The position numbers were made by a program, and so were the translations under genes. Positions 23,701-32,816 of a DNA stretch of 64,000 nucleotides are shown in pieces. A model generated the notes under the pieces. That model made no database searches. It was not told the origin of the DNA and was given only the letters and a program-made list of their open reading frames with translations. The stretch is from Saussurea involucrata (Eukaryota; Streptophyta; Magnoliopsida; Asterales; Asteraceae), in NCBI GenBank assembly GCA_033807775.1, contig CM066314.1, positions 35,761,001-35,825,000 on the forward strand, read 5' to 3'. Numbering within the stretch: the stretch's first letter is position 1; each line of letters begins with the position of its first letter.

Positions 23701-23919
23701 CCATACATGCTTTACTCAATGCGACAACTGATTAATTTAGCACATAATCAAATTTGCTGTTCTTCTTGTAGTGTGGATGATTTTATCTGCAAATCTGATT
23801 ATAACCGTTGGTTTTATTCAAACAACTACTTTAACACGGGTTATAGATATCATAATGTCAAGTCCAAAACTCCTAATCCGAAAGGACCCATTTGGAAATG
23901 GGTACCTAAAACCATTTAA
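20704..23919 (+). pseudogene. Element B gag and coiled-coil spacer
   Basis: From ATG 20704 (MTARDILTIGSKDK) the gag runs in frame to about 21620 with one TAA at 20947-20949 where A and C read Gln (CAA to TAA). The capsid-like domain (MQALTNDIYQKVESK ... HRMKQNARLAELP) is followed by a Lys/Glu-rich stretch. A shift near 21620 leads to the CCHC knuckle CYNCGKTGHFAKECW and the heptad-rich spacer (ITELSEKLESSEAKNNEFENH). Further breaks lie near 22620, 22905 and 23075, and a TGA at 23431. The last frame ends KGPIWKWVPKTI then TAA at 23917-23919, just before protease. Structural protein of the particle; the spacer length is SIRE-like. Confidence 0.88.
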
Positions 23920-23921
23920 TT

Positions 23922-24040
23922 TCCCTTTTGCAGCCCAGTCATGTATGGTACTTGGATTCAGGCTGCTCAAAGCACATGACTGGAAGAAAGGAGTTGCTCG
24001 TTAATTTTGTGGAAAATATGGTGGTAGAGTTAAGTTTGAG
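23922..24040 (+). pseudogene. Element B protease motif
   Basis: QPSHVWYLDSGCSKHMTG is read from 23931 in the frame one base back from the upstream spacer frame, after the TAA at 23917. The DSG active-site triad is intact. A lost A in GTGGAAAATATGG (about 24010) then shifts again into the integrase frame. The pepsin-like retroelement protease matures the polyprotein. It is isolated from both neighbours here. Confidence 0.8.
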
Positions 24041-26077
24041 AATGATCAGTATTCTCCGAATCTGGGTTATGGAGATATCGTAAAAGACAATGTCAGGATT
24101 ACTAAAGTCAATTACGTCAAAGGCTTAGGACACAATTTGTTTAGCATGGGTCAATTTTGTGATAAAGATTTAGAAGTCCATTTCAAGAAGACCCGGTGTG
24201 CAGTTCTAACCGAAGGAGGAGATGAGCTTCTAGTTGGTTCGAGGAAGTCCAATCTTTACACCATTGACCTATCAAAGCTCAAACCTAAGAATGACGTATG
24301 TCTGATGTCTAAAGCATCATTGGAGAAAAGTTGGTTGTGGCATAGACGACTATCTCATCTCAACTTCCATTACATTCAGAAACTGATGTTGGGAGACTTA
24401 GTCTTAGGTCTACCAGTGCTGAAATTTCAGAAAGACAACTTCTGTACTGCTTGTGAGAAGGGGAAGATGAAACGATCTCCTCACCTACCAAAACCTGAGC
24501 CTAGCACACACAAAGTTTTGGAAATCCTTCATATGGATCTTTGTGGTCCGATGAAGACTCGGAGCATAAGTGCCAAACGATACGTGTTAGTCGTCGTCGA
24601 TGATTATTCGAGATATACATGGGTACAGTTTCTACGATCAAAAGATGAAACACGTGACTTGATCATCTCATTAATCAAACAGCTTCAAGTGAATCTCCAA
24701 CAATCAGTTCAGACCATCAGATCAGATAACGGGACAGAGTTTAAAAACAAGACTCTTGATGACTTCTTTAAGTCATTAGGAATATCTCATCAATATTCTG
24801 CGGCCAGAACACCTCAGCAGAACGGAGTCGTTGAAAGACGAAACCGTACACTAGTTGAAGAAGCCAGAACGATGCTGTCATATGTTGATCTACCTCTGTT
24901 TCTGTGGATTGAAGCTGTATCGACGACATGCTATACACAAAACCGTTCAGTTATCCATCGACGGTTTGGCAAAACTCCATATGAATTGATTAACAATAGA
25001 AAACCTGTAATACACTACTTTCGTGTCTTTGGGTGCAGATGTATCGTGCAGAACGATAAGGAAATTTTGAATAAGTTCAGCCCAAAGGGAAGTGAGGGTG
25101 TTCTTATCGGATACTCGCTCACATCAAAAGCGTACAGAGTTTATCTTAAGTCCTCCAGAACTGTGATTGAAAGCATAAATGTCAAGTTCGACGAAACTGA
25201 AGAGATGGATTCTGTGCAAAATAGTACAGAACCCGCAATATCCGGAATACTAGCATCTGGACAAATCAGTCCTATGATGACTAGGACGTCAAACAAGGAT
25301 CAAGCTTCCACTTCTAACTCTACTCTTAACGAACTTGATATATTGTTTGAACATTTTTATGATGATTTCTTTGGAAGTGATAAATCTTCTTCATCTGTAA
25401 ACAATAGGAATCAAGTTGCTACGCCACCAGTACAAGCTACAATGTCAGGGCCTTCACCGGTGCTGACTTCATCCAATACTGGTGCAACTACTCCTGCGAC
25501 TTCTCCAAGGAACACAACCATGGCATCTACGCAAGCAAGACAACAAACATCTACGAATGGTGCTTCTTCATCTGGTACAACTTCAAATGTCAGTGATCAG
25601 GGTACTAATAACGTTTCTGAAAAATCAATTGAAGCAGTTCTTGAGGCAGTGCCAATTGTCAGTTCTGACAACCAACCCGCCTCACATCTGGAACCGACAT
25701 TGACGATTGAGTTGAATTTGGATAAAGATCCTACCTTAGTAGACCCCAATGAAGATGCTATTTCTCTCCATCCACACTCCAAGAAATGGACACGCAGTCA
25801 CCCAATAGATCAGGTGATTGGTGATGTGTCTGAACCAGTAAAGACCAGATATGCATCCACAAACGAAGTTTTATATGCACTCTTAAGTCAAGTTGAGCCA
25901 TCCACAGTTCAACAAGCCTTAGAAGACACGGATTGGTTAATTGCGATGCAAGAAGAGCTGAATCAATTTGAAGCTCTGAAGGTGTGGAGATTAGTTCCGA
26001 GACCCAAGGGTAAAACAGTCACTGGTACTAAGTGGGTCCTGAAAAACAAGAAGGATGAAGACGGCATAGTTGTATGA
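24041..26077 (+). pseudogene. Element B integrase, linker and RT start
   Basis: A single open frame (ATG-initiated part 24137-26077, 646 codons) holds the HHCC module (WHRRLSHLNF, CTACEKGK), the DDE core (Asp in HMDLCGP near residue 133, Asp in RSDNGTEF, Glu in NGVVERRNR) and a C-terminal GYS domain (GVLIGYSLTSKAYRVY). A Ser/Thr-rich linker from MMTRTSNKDQAS and the RT N-terminus (LIAMQEELNQFEALKVWRLV) follow. The terminal TGA at 26075-26077 replaces an Arg codon (CGA in the related sequence). This is the longest intact piece of pol in B. Confidence 0.9.
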
Positions 26078-27424
26078 AACAAAGAAAGACTAGTAGCAAA
26101 AGGGTATAGGAAACAGGAGGGTATAGACTACGACGAGACATACGCACCGGTTGCTCGCTTAGAGGCAATTCAGATGTTCCTATCTTTTGTTGCCTACAAG
26201 AACTTCGTCGTCTATCAAATGGACGTAAAAACTGCATTCTTGAATGGTGTTTTGAAGGAGGAGGTGTATGTGTCTCAACCTCAAGGCTTTGTAGACAAAG
26301 ATAAACCAGACTATGTGTACATCCTTGACAAAGCTCTCTATGGTCTCAAACAAGCCCCCCGTGCCTGGTACGAAGTCTTATCTACCTTTCTACTAGGAGT
26401 TGGCTTTGAAAAAGGTAAAATTGACACAACTCTCTTTACTCTGCGTGAGGAAGGTAAAATTCTTCTAGTACAGATTTACGTTGATGATATTATTTTTGGT
26501 TCGACTAACCCTGGACTTTGTACATGGTTTTCTGACATTATGATGACCAGGTTTCAAATGAGTATGATGGGAGAGATTAATTTCTTTCTCGGATTACAAG
26601 TCAAACAATTCTCTACAGGTATCTTCATCAATCAATCGAAGTACGTGTTTGATATCTTGAAGAAATTCAAGATGGAAAACTGTACATCAATTGGTACGCC
26701 TATGGCTCCAGGATTTAAGATCGGTCCAGATCCTGACGGTATTGATGTTGATGTTAAGAATTATAGAGGAATGATAGGGTCACTAATGTATCTTACCGCT
26801 AGTCGTCCAGATATAATCTTTGCAACGTGTCTGTGTGCAAGATTTCAGGCCAAACCTAAGGAATCACACCTCGGCGCCGTCAAGAGAATCTTTCGCTACT
26901 TGAAGGGAACACCGTATCTTGGACTGTGGTATCCCAAGGGAACCGGATACGAACTCACCGCATACTCAGACGCGGATCATGGAGGAAGCATGCTGGACAG
27001 AAAGAGCACATCGGGGCATGTATAGTTTTTAGGAGACAAGCTCATGAGCTGGTCATCCAAGAAGCAGAATTGTGTTTCAACATCAACTGCCGAGGCATAA
27101 TATGTAGCCGCGGCCAGCTGTTGTTCACAAGTTATGTGGATGAAGACTCAACTCATGGACTACGGGTTCAAATATGAGAAGATCCCCATCTACTGTGACA
27201 GTAAAAGCGCGATTGCCATATCTGCTAATCCTGTCCAGCATATCAAGACAAAACACATCGACATCTGGTATCATTTCATTAAAGACCATGTTGAAAAAGG
27301 AACAATCGAATTATAATTTGTTACAACAGAATTTCAACTTGCCGATCTTTTCACAAAAGCCTTGGATGAAAAACGATTTCATTTCTTAGTATCCAAGCTT
27401 GGCATGTTGAACATGAAAGTTTAA
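26078..27424 (+). pseudogene. Element B reverse transcriptase and RNase H
   Basis: Continuing in the same frame: KQEGIDYDETYAPVARLEA, MDVKTAFLNGVLKEEVYVSQ, LYGLKQAPRAWY and the catalytic IYVDDIIFG (YVDD codons at 26477-26488). The copia RT thumb region (MIGSLMYLTASRPDI) and RNase H follow (AYSDADHGG, STAEA, CDSKSAIAIS). In-frame stops lie at 27023-27025 (CAG to TAG), 27098-27100 and 27314-27316. The pol stop is TAA 27422-27424 after LGMLNMKV, matching element A. Apart from stops the domain is full length. Confidence 0.9.
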
Positions 27425-27633
27425 TTTCCTATATTGATCATATAATAGATGGAAATATGTGTATTTCAATCTAGCTATTTCTATCTAGATTGATACATTC
27501 AAATTTTCATCATATTCTATTCTCAATATATGACATTTTATTTTCATGTCTAAGTTGTTTTTCATTGTTTATTCATTTTGTTATTCTGTTCTGTTACGAT
27601 ACTTGTGTCTGCATAGATTGTGTTCATAGTCTC

Positions 27634-27828
27634 AGGGGGAGTATAGTATAGGATTTATGCACAAGAATAGGGGGAGTGTGCATAACTAACATATCTTGTA
27701 AGTGTAGATCACATGTGCCTGTTGCTTTGGAGATCACAAGGTAAGTATTCTAATATGTTTTTACACAAACTCTTAAATGATGAAAACTTATTTTTCACAA
27801 ACATACTTGCATCATTTAAGGGGGAGTG
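27634..27828 (+). other. Three internal polypurine-tract-like sites (element B)
   Basis: GGGGGAGT occurs at about 27635, 27670 and 27820, in the 400 bases after the pol stop. Element A keeps at least two of them. The real plus-strand primer is presumably the tract at 30676-30685 next to the 3' LTR, so these may be relics of an ancestral 3' end from before ORF3 was added, or extra priming sites. Confidence 0.55.
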
Positions 27829-27861
27829 AAAACCATGTTTAAAACCTTGAGTGCTTAATCA

Positions 27862-27885
27862 ATTGGAAGTTGGACATCTTCCAAT
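27862..27885 (+). repeat. Conserved hairpin downstream of pol (element B)
   Basis: ATTGGAAG and CTTCCAAT flank an 8-base loop; the same hairpin is at 7406-7429 in element A. Confidence 0.55.
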
Positions 27886-27947
27886 GTGATAAAATCATTT
27901 TTGAAATTTTCTGATATTTTTTTTTTGGAAAAATGTCTAAGTGTTCA

Positions 27948-28240
27948 CGTTATCGCAACACACTGCTTGTGATAACAAGGTGAACAGTGTTTCATCGCAA
28001 CCTTCTGTTGCGATTAAACATGAAAGAGATCTTATCGCAACCCTTTGCTTGTGATAACTCCTTTCATCGCAACCCTTTGCTTGCGATAACTCCTTTCATC
28101 GCAACCTTTGCTTGCGATAAAATGATATGAACAGTGTTTATCGCAACACCCTGTTGCGATTAAACTCTGAAGATGTTGTCGCACCCTGCTCCTTGCGATA
28201 ACACCAAGGGTTATCGCAACCTTGTTCTTGCGATAACCTG
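27948..28240 (+). repeat. Palindrome array between pol and ORF3 (element B)
   Basis: About a dozen TATCGCAAC / TTGCGATAA half-sites form successive short interrupted palindromes, with GAACAGTGTTT spacers. Two adjacent units (28040-28115) are near-identical (TCATCGCAACC, TTGCTTGCGATAACTCCTT), so the array expands by tandem duplication. It ends just before the CCAAT box of the ORF3 promoter-like module. Confidence 0.78.
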
Positions 28241-28264
28241 ACACTGTGGAGGTCAAACGTTGGA

Positions 28265-28311
28265 CCAATCACAAGATGCCACGTGTCAAATGTCTCAAGC
28301 TCCTATAAATA
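28265..28311 (+). promoter_or_regulatory. Promoter-like module upstream of ORF3 (element B)
   Basis: CCAAT (28265-28269), CACGTG (28280-28285) and TATAAATA (28304-28311) are separated by 10 and 18 bases, exactly as in element A (7074 to 7028). Flanking bases are also shared (GGTCAAAC before, TCTCAAG between). The arrangement is that of a plant RNA polymerase II promoter and lies outside the LTRs, pointing at ORF3. Confidence 0.65.
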
Positions 28312-28438
28312 CAATGAGTTTGAATTTGTTATCTCATCTTAAAAATCATTTTTCTCTCAACTATCGGTGTTCAGTTTCTGAAATATTTTCGAGGTTTTTG
28401 CATTTATTCAATATCATTCACATCAGATCATTATCGAG

Positions 28439-28989
28439 GTTAGCATTCCGACTTTCTATTCCATTTCTTCAATGATAACATGCTTTACAGTCATCTTTTA
28501 GGGTTTTTAAGTCGATAACTGTTACTATCTTCTCATAATTTGCTTGATAATCATGACATGTGTGTTTATTAAGTGTTAGAAATGCTTAGATTTTATCCCT
28601 GTGTACATTGCGAGTCAAGTAGAGTAGGCCTAACATCGATTTTGTGCGAAAAATAGGTTTTTGGGCTTGACCACTTAGGTTTAGATTCATGTTCAAGTTT
28701 ATCGCAACACCCTCTGTTCTTTATGTTCATCGATATCGCAACTATCCCACGTTCATCTTTATCGCAACATACGACTTGCGATAAACTTTTATCGCAACGT
28801 ATGTGTTGCGATAACCTATCCTCGCAACCTTTACCTTGCGACAACATTTGACTTGCAATATCATTTCTTTGTGTCTGTTGCGATAAAACCAACACTTAGG
28901 AGATTTTTTACAAATATTTGATTAAAAAAAAAACTAAGCCCTGTACTGAATCCTCATACTAAGCCTTGTACTGAATCTTTACTACTCAG
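28439..28989 (+). other. Probable 5'-UTR intron of ORF3 (551 nt), with a palindrome array
   Basis: The segment begins GTTAGC after ATCGAG and ends TACTACTCAG directly before the ORF3 ATG. In element A the bases that align with its left flank (CAGATTGTATTCGAT) are joined directly to ATGGC, so A lacks precisely this GT...AG interval. That is what a spliced RNA copied into cDNA would give. Inside lies a further array of TATCGCAAC/GTTGCGATA palindromes (about 28700-28880) and an A-rich tract at 28923. No target duplication supports a transposon insertion instead. Confidence 0.55.
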
Positions 28990-30650
28990 ATGGCCCAAAA
29001 CGATGGACATTCTTTTAACGAGAACAACGTCATCCCGTCACACCGATCGCCGCATCCGTCGATGAACGCCCGTGATCTAGATGAGTAGCTTCTACCGAGA
29101 AGTTTCCATCTTGCCCTCCTCGACAACAACCATCATCTAGATCTCAGCGTGGCGTTCGACCACCGCATCGTCCTGGAGATTATCCACGACCATCCTCTTC
29201 AGACAACACTTACAAAGATAGTCATTGTGCCCCTTATTTACTTGCAACAATTCTGGCACACACTACGATTCCACCCTGTCCACCAAAGAGGTCCACATTT
29301 TTCTACTAACGACGATCACTTCGACGTTCGCCTGACCCTACGACGACTTCGTTGACCTCTCGATCTACCTCACAATCCTAACTTTGAAGACATGATTCCG
29401 GAAGTACACATCCGAAGCTTGGGTTACCAAGACCCACGGAACCCAGTGCTTACCAGCTCCTCAAAATTCCAAAGAAGATTCCTACCACCAATCTGGTACA
29501 CCCTATACTCCATCATCAACCGATGCATGACTTCAAAGCATACCGGCCTTGACAAGTGTAACTTAGCTACCCTCAGGATGTTCCATGCCATTGCCTTTAA
29601 CCGCCGCATAGATTATGCAATTCTCCTCTGGAACAAGCTGCAAGAGTTAGTTGAAGACAAAGCAAGACCAGTCAAGAACCGGAATTTCGTGCCCTTTCAA
29701 CATTTCTTCCAGATTATCATCCATCAAATTATGGAGAGCAACCAGGAAATCCCTAGACGCCTAAATGCAAACCAAGGCGCGAGCCAACGGATGCACTTCC
29801 TGAAGATGCCCGCGCACATAGACTTTGCTCACATCGCCGTGATACCAGAAGCAGTACTAGCCTATGCTGACCAGCGGTCTGAGGTAGTTAGGCAGTATAG
29901 GATAGACAATGCACTAGTGGTCCATCCAGAACCGGAGGGACCTGCCCAAGGTGCAAACCCATTAGACGATGAGGGTCAGAATGTTGAGCAGGTTCAGGAA
30001 CACGGGGTTCCTGAACAGCGAGAGGTGAGGCGAACGTTAAGAAAGAGAGTGGGTGGCCGCAATTTACGGTTAGAATATCCAATGGCACCGAATGTGTCTT
30101 CTCCGAAGCAGATTTCAAGAGCCTAAAACTTGATGACCTCATAAGTCTGTATGACATTATGGCACAGGCTCGTGAAAAGAAAATAGAATGGTCTGCCGCT
30201 TACCAAAGTGTCAAGAGGTTCCTGCGGAACATCCTAAAATTTTCTTACCTAACGGATTTCCAAATGGCCTTGGAAGCACATCAAACTAAGGTAAACCTCA
30301 GAGGACCAAACCGGTGATTGCTCGACATCCAAGATATTCTCGCATATATTGTGTTGAAGAAACCTGAGCTTGGGGTTGTTTACTATAATCAAAACTCAAA
30401 GAAAAGATTTATGAGAGTATGTGAAGCCAACAAGTTCAGTGATGGAACTTTCAAGATAATTCAGATCAACCTTGAGAGGAAACTTCGTTTGGATGCAAGC
30501 GGGGAGGTGAAGCTTAAAGACAAGGAGAAGGACATGATCAAGCAAGCCCTGGATGCTATTACCTATAGGAAGGAGTACCGGAATGCGTTGCGAAGGTTCG
30601 AGATCATTTTTGGAATCCGGAAAAAGCATGTGTTCCCGGTGGATGCTTAA
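28990..30650 (+). pseudogene. ORF3 of element B, env-position ORF of unknown function
   Basis: From MAQNDGHSFNENN at 28990 the product would be about 550 residues. The N-terminal part has VPLIYLQQFW, then DLPHNPNFEDMIPE, SLGYQDPRNPV, FLPPIWYTLYSIINRCMTSK, HIAVIPEAVLAYADQ. A Pro/Glu-rich hinge ends in a basic run (RTLRKRVGGR). A C-terminal module follows (DDLISLYDIMAQAREKK, YYNQNSKKRFMRVCEANK, FSDGTFKIIQINL, RRFEIIFGIRKKH). Stops lie at 29086-29088 and 29353-29355 (CGA to TGA relative to A), a frameshift near 30100 and a TGA at 30316. No signal peptide, membrane segment or furin-like site is visible, so it is not an obvious envelope protein. It may be a captured host or gag-like gene. Confidence 0.7.
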
Positions 30651-30675
30651 ACTCTTCGCCTCTACATTGGTACAA

Positions 30676-30685
30676 CGGGGGAGAA
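30676..30685 (+). other. Polypurine tract of element B
   Basis: CGGGGGAGAA abuts the 3' LTR, the expected plus-strand DNA primer position. Confidence 0.8.
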
Positions 30686-30927
30686 TGTTAGTGCACTATT
30701 TATCTAGTTGTACCAAGTAGAGGGACCTTTTGTGTAATTGTTAAGTTACAAACTATATATTGTAGTTTTCTTTTTAGATTGACATAAGGTCATCCATTAC
30801 ACACACACTAGTACACACATTGCACTTTCTTCTCTACAATTCATCTTGTGTACTTGTGATTGCATATTGAATATATGGATGGCTATCTGAATTCATTCAT
30901 TGATTGCTTACTTGTTTTGGGATCACA
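30686..30927 (+). mobile_element. 3' LTR of element B
   Basis: 242 bp, TGTTAGTGCA to GGGATCACA, followed by GCCAT. Differs from the 5' LTR by seven substitutions and one inserted G. Confidence 0.93.
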
Positions 30928-30932
30928 GCCAT

Positions 30933-31371
30933 CTTAAGTCACCTTGAAAAACACTATGGTCTCGCTATAACTCGTAAAACTTGAGGTTTGATCATGCTAC
31001 CACGTCATTGGTCAAATTTATGAATACTTCAGCCGACTTTGATTTGAATAAACAAAAAACAAATGAACTATTCAAAGAATGGTTACTACGTACCATGTCC
31101 CAAATTAATTCATGTCAACCAAATAACATGGACGCGATTATGGCGGTCAATAGATGGTGGTACTTAAAATCATCCAGTTATATATAATGTATTTTATTAT
31201 AATATTCATGCAGTAATAAAAGTTGAAATACACATAAAACGTTAATAAAACTATGTTATATGGTAAAGGTGGAGAACAAGGTTAATTCACGTTGATTAAT
31301 AAGATTGAGTGATGGAATCAACAATCTTTATACTGTACAAGTTAGTTGTCGACGGCCAATTAATTATATAC
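30933..31371. other. Unassigned DNA between element B and the MITE
   Basis: AT-rich; a 68-codon frame at 30981-31187 has no recognisable family. I see no RNA gene or repeat. Confidence 0.4.
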
Positions 31372-31374
31372 TAA

Positions 31375-31702
31375 GGGGCCGTTTACAAAACGCTTATCCT
31401 GGTAAGTGCTTACCAAGTCACATTAGCTTACCGGATGAATATGGCAAGGACCAAGAATCTCACCCGGTAAGAGCTGAAGTAAGGACCGAGAGTCTAAAGC
31501 AAAGACCGAGAGTCTAAAGCAAAGACCGAGAGTCTTACCCGGTAAGTGAATGCGACGACTCTTACCACGGTTAGCACTTACCGGCTAAATTGTTGTATAC
31601 GATGCCATTTTGGTGGACTAAAATGCTACCCGAAAAATAGGTGATAGTGTTGAATTTTACCGGTAAGCACTTACCCCGGTAAGTGATTAGGTAAACGGCC
31701 CC
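31375..31702. mobile_element. Tourist-like (PIF/Harbinger) MITE
   Basis: A 328-bp element with perfect 12-base terminal inverted repeats GGGGCCGTTTAC / GTAAACGGCCCC and a TAA duplication on each side (31372-31374 and 31703-31705). A TAA duplication and GC-rich termini fit Tourist MITEs mobilised by Harbinger transposases. Inside are three 20-base tandem units (GACCGAGAGTCTAAAGC, starts 31481, 31501, 31521) and several self-complementary TTACCGGTAAG stretches. No coding capacity. Confidence 0.8.
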
Positions 31703-31705
31703 TAA

Positions 31706-32353
31706 ATCTATTTGATTGTTTAAACACTTTAATTATGTTTTTCTGATGCCTCGCATGATGATGATATTTATTTTATAGAGTAAACTACAAATTTGGTCCC
31801 AATATATGGTTAATTTGTTAGATTATAATGATTTTCGTTATTTCAATTTTAGAAACATAAAATGGCTATCGTTGCTTACAAAAGCATCTAGATTCGGTCC
31901 TTCCCTCTAATTAACGAGCATTAAAAGGGTATGGTTTAAGTTATAAGTATTTTAGACCTTTTTCCATTTTCCTCACATTTGAAAAAAGTTATATTAATTA
32001 ATATATGTTATATTTATATGCAATATAATGTAACATATATATAATTACATATGTACATACATGATATATATTGATAAAAAGCCAAGATAAAGGTTTGTCT
32101 TCGCAGCCACATCACTTTTACGGCGACCGCAACAAAATGAAACAACCACAGAAACACAGTCTTCCCTTTCCCCAATTTTAACTCTCTGGTGAACTAGCAC
32201 AACCTCCTCTTTCTTCTATCTTTTACCCTTTTCACCCACAATTACACTTCTCATTTCCTACAGCAAAGTTAATTTCTGGCCACCTCCGCGTTTATAGACA
32301 TCTTCCTTTGTGCTAGAACCCTAAAGCTCCGGCGACCTCCATCTGATTCTCCT
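31706..32353. other. Unassigned DNA, partly 5'-UTR-like
   Basis: 31706-32060 is AT-rich. 32150-32350 is pyrimidine-rich and contains CTAGAACCCTAAAGCTCCGGCGACCTCC, split here as CTAGAACCCTAAAG then CTCCGGCGACC, resembling a plant gene leader, but no ORF follows before the CACTA-like terminus. It may be the promoter/leader of a host gene destroyed by the insertions. Confidence 0.3.
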
Positions 32354-32491
32354 CACTACACGAAATTGCACTTTTACAGGGTTTGAAAGTCAGTCGGTAA
32401 AAGTAACTTTTACCGGAGACTTAGGTGAGAGCCTCCAGTAACAGTTTAACTTTTTGTTGGAGAAAAATGACACCAGAAAAAATGCACTTTT
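32354..32491 (+). mobile_element. CACTA-like left arm (part 1)
   Basis: CACTACACGAAATTGCA matches the start of CACTA (EnSpm) termini. It is followed by subterminal-type repeats (GTCGGTAAAAGTAACTTTTACCGG, given here as TCGGTAAAAG and CTTTTACCGG). Element D interrupts it after CTTTT (32487-32491), and the sequence resumes at 56855. No transposase is present. Confidence 0.5.
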
Positions 32492-32748
32492 TGTAAGAAA
32501 TGAAGATAAACCAATATCCCATCCATAGTTGTCATCTTCTATTTATGTAAACCTTTATCAGTTAGCATCAATCAACATCAATTAGTCTAGTTGCCTTTCT
32601 TGTCAATATCTTGTATATTAGGACAGTGCATATTTCCTTCTCCTTTTCTTGTTAGACTACTTTGATTTAGCTAGGTCTATACTATATATATTTGTAAATC
32701 TCCTCAAGTCTAATACATGCTTTTCCATTATTTCTCTAAGCCTTCTTA
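32492..32748 (+). mobile_element. 5' LTR of element D
   Basis: 257 bp from TGTAAGAAATGAAG to CTAAGCCTTCTTA; it ends TA rather than CA. TATATATATTTG near 32683 is a possible TATA region. Directly followed by the PBS. Confidence 0.9.
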
Positions 32749-32760
32749 TGGTATCAGAGC
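32749..32760 (+). other. Primer-binding site of element D
   Basis: TGGTATCAGAGC with no gap after the LTR. Confidence 0.9.
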
Positions 32761-32816
32761 AGGTTAATCCTCCTCAGCAATCAAACAAGAAAAAGCCCAA
32801 CATTCAACACCCAACA

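Larger units (their letters stand above)
19624..30927 (+). mobile_element. Element B: complete-length SIRE-like Ty1/copia with ORF3
   Basis: Both LTRs are present (19624-19864 and 30686-30927), flanked by GCCGT (19619-19623) and GCCAT (30928-30932), a five-base target duplication with one change. Order: LTR, PBS, repeat leader, gag-spacer-protease-integrase-RT-RNase H (20704-27424), purine tracts and palindrome array, promoter-like module, ORF3 (28990-30650), PPT, LTR. I count 7 substitutions and one 1-base indel between the LTRs. This is about 2.9%, or very roughly 1.1 million years at 1.3e-8 per site per year (an assumed rate). Stops and frameshifts make all ORFs non-functional now. Confidence 0.93.

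Noticed and set aside
23900..23932. Short intron (GTACCT...TTTTGCAG) joining spacer and protease
   Set aside because: Only 32 nt, below the plant minimum, and removal does not put protease in frame.
23900..23945. Programmed -1 frameshift between spacer and protease
   Set aside because: The 0-frame codons CCT AAA ACC do not form a slippery heptamer, and a -1 slip there would meet TAA. Kept only as a shared lesion.
28990..30650. Calling ORF3 an envelope gene by position
   Set aside because: No signal peptide, transmembrane segment or cleavage site is visible in either copy, so I leave the function unknown.
32150..32353. Host gene 5' UTR (CTAGAACCCTAAAG, pyrimidine-rich)
   Set aside because: No start codon with a convincing ORF follows, and the sequence is interrupted by a CACTA-like terminus; recorded only as UTR-like.
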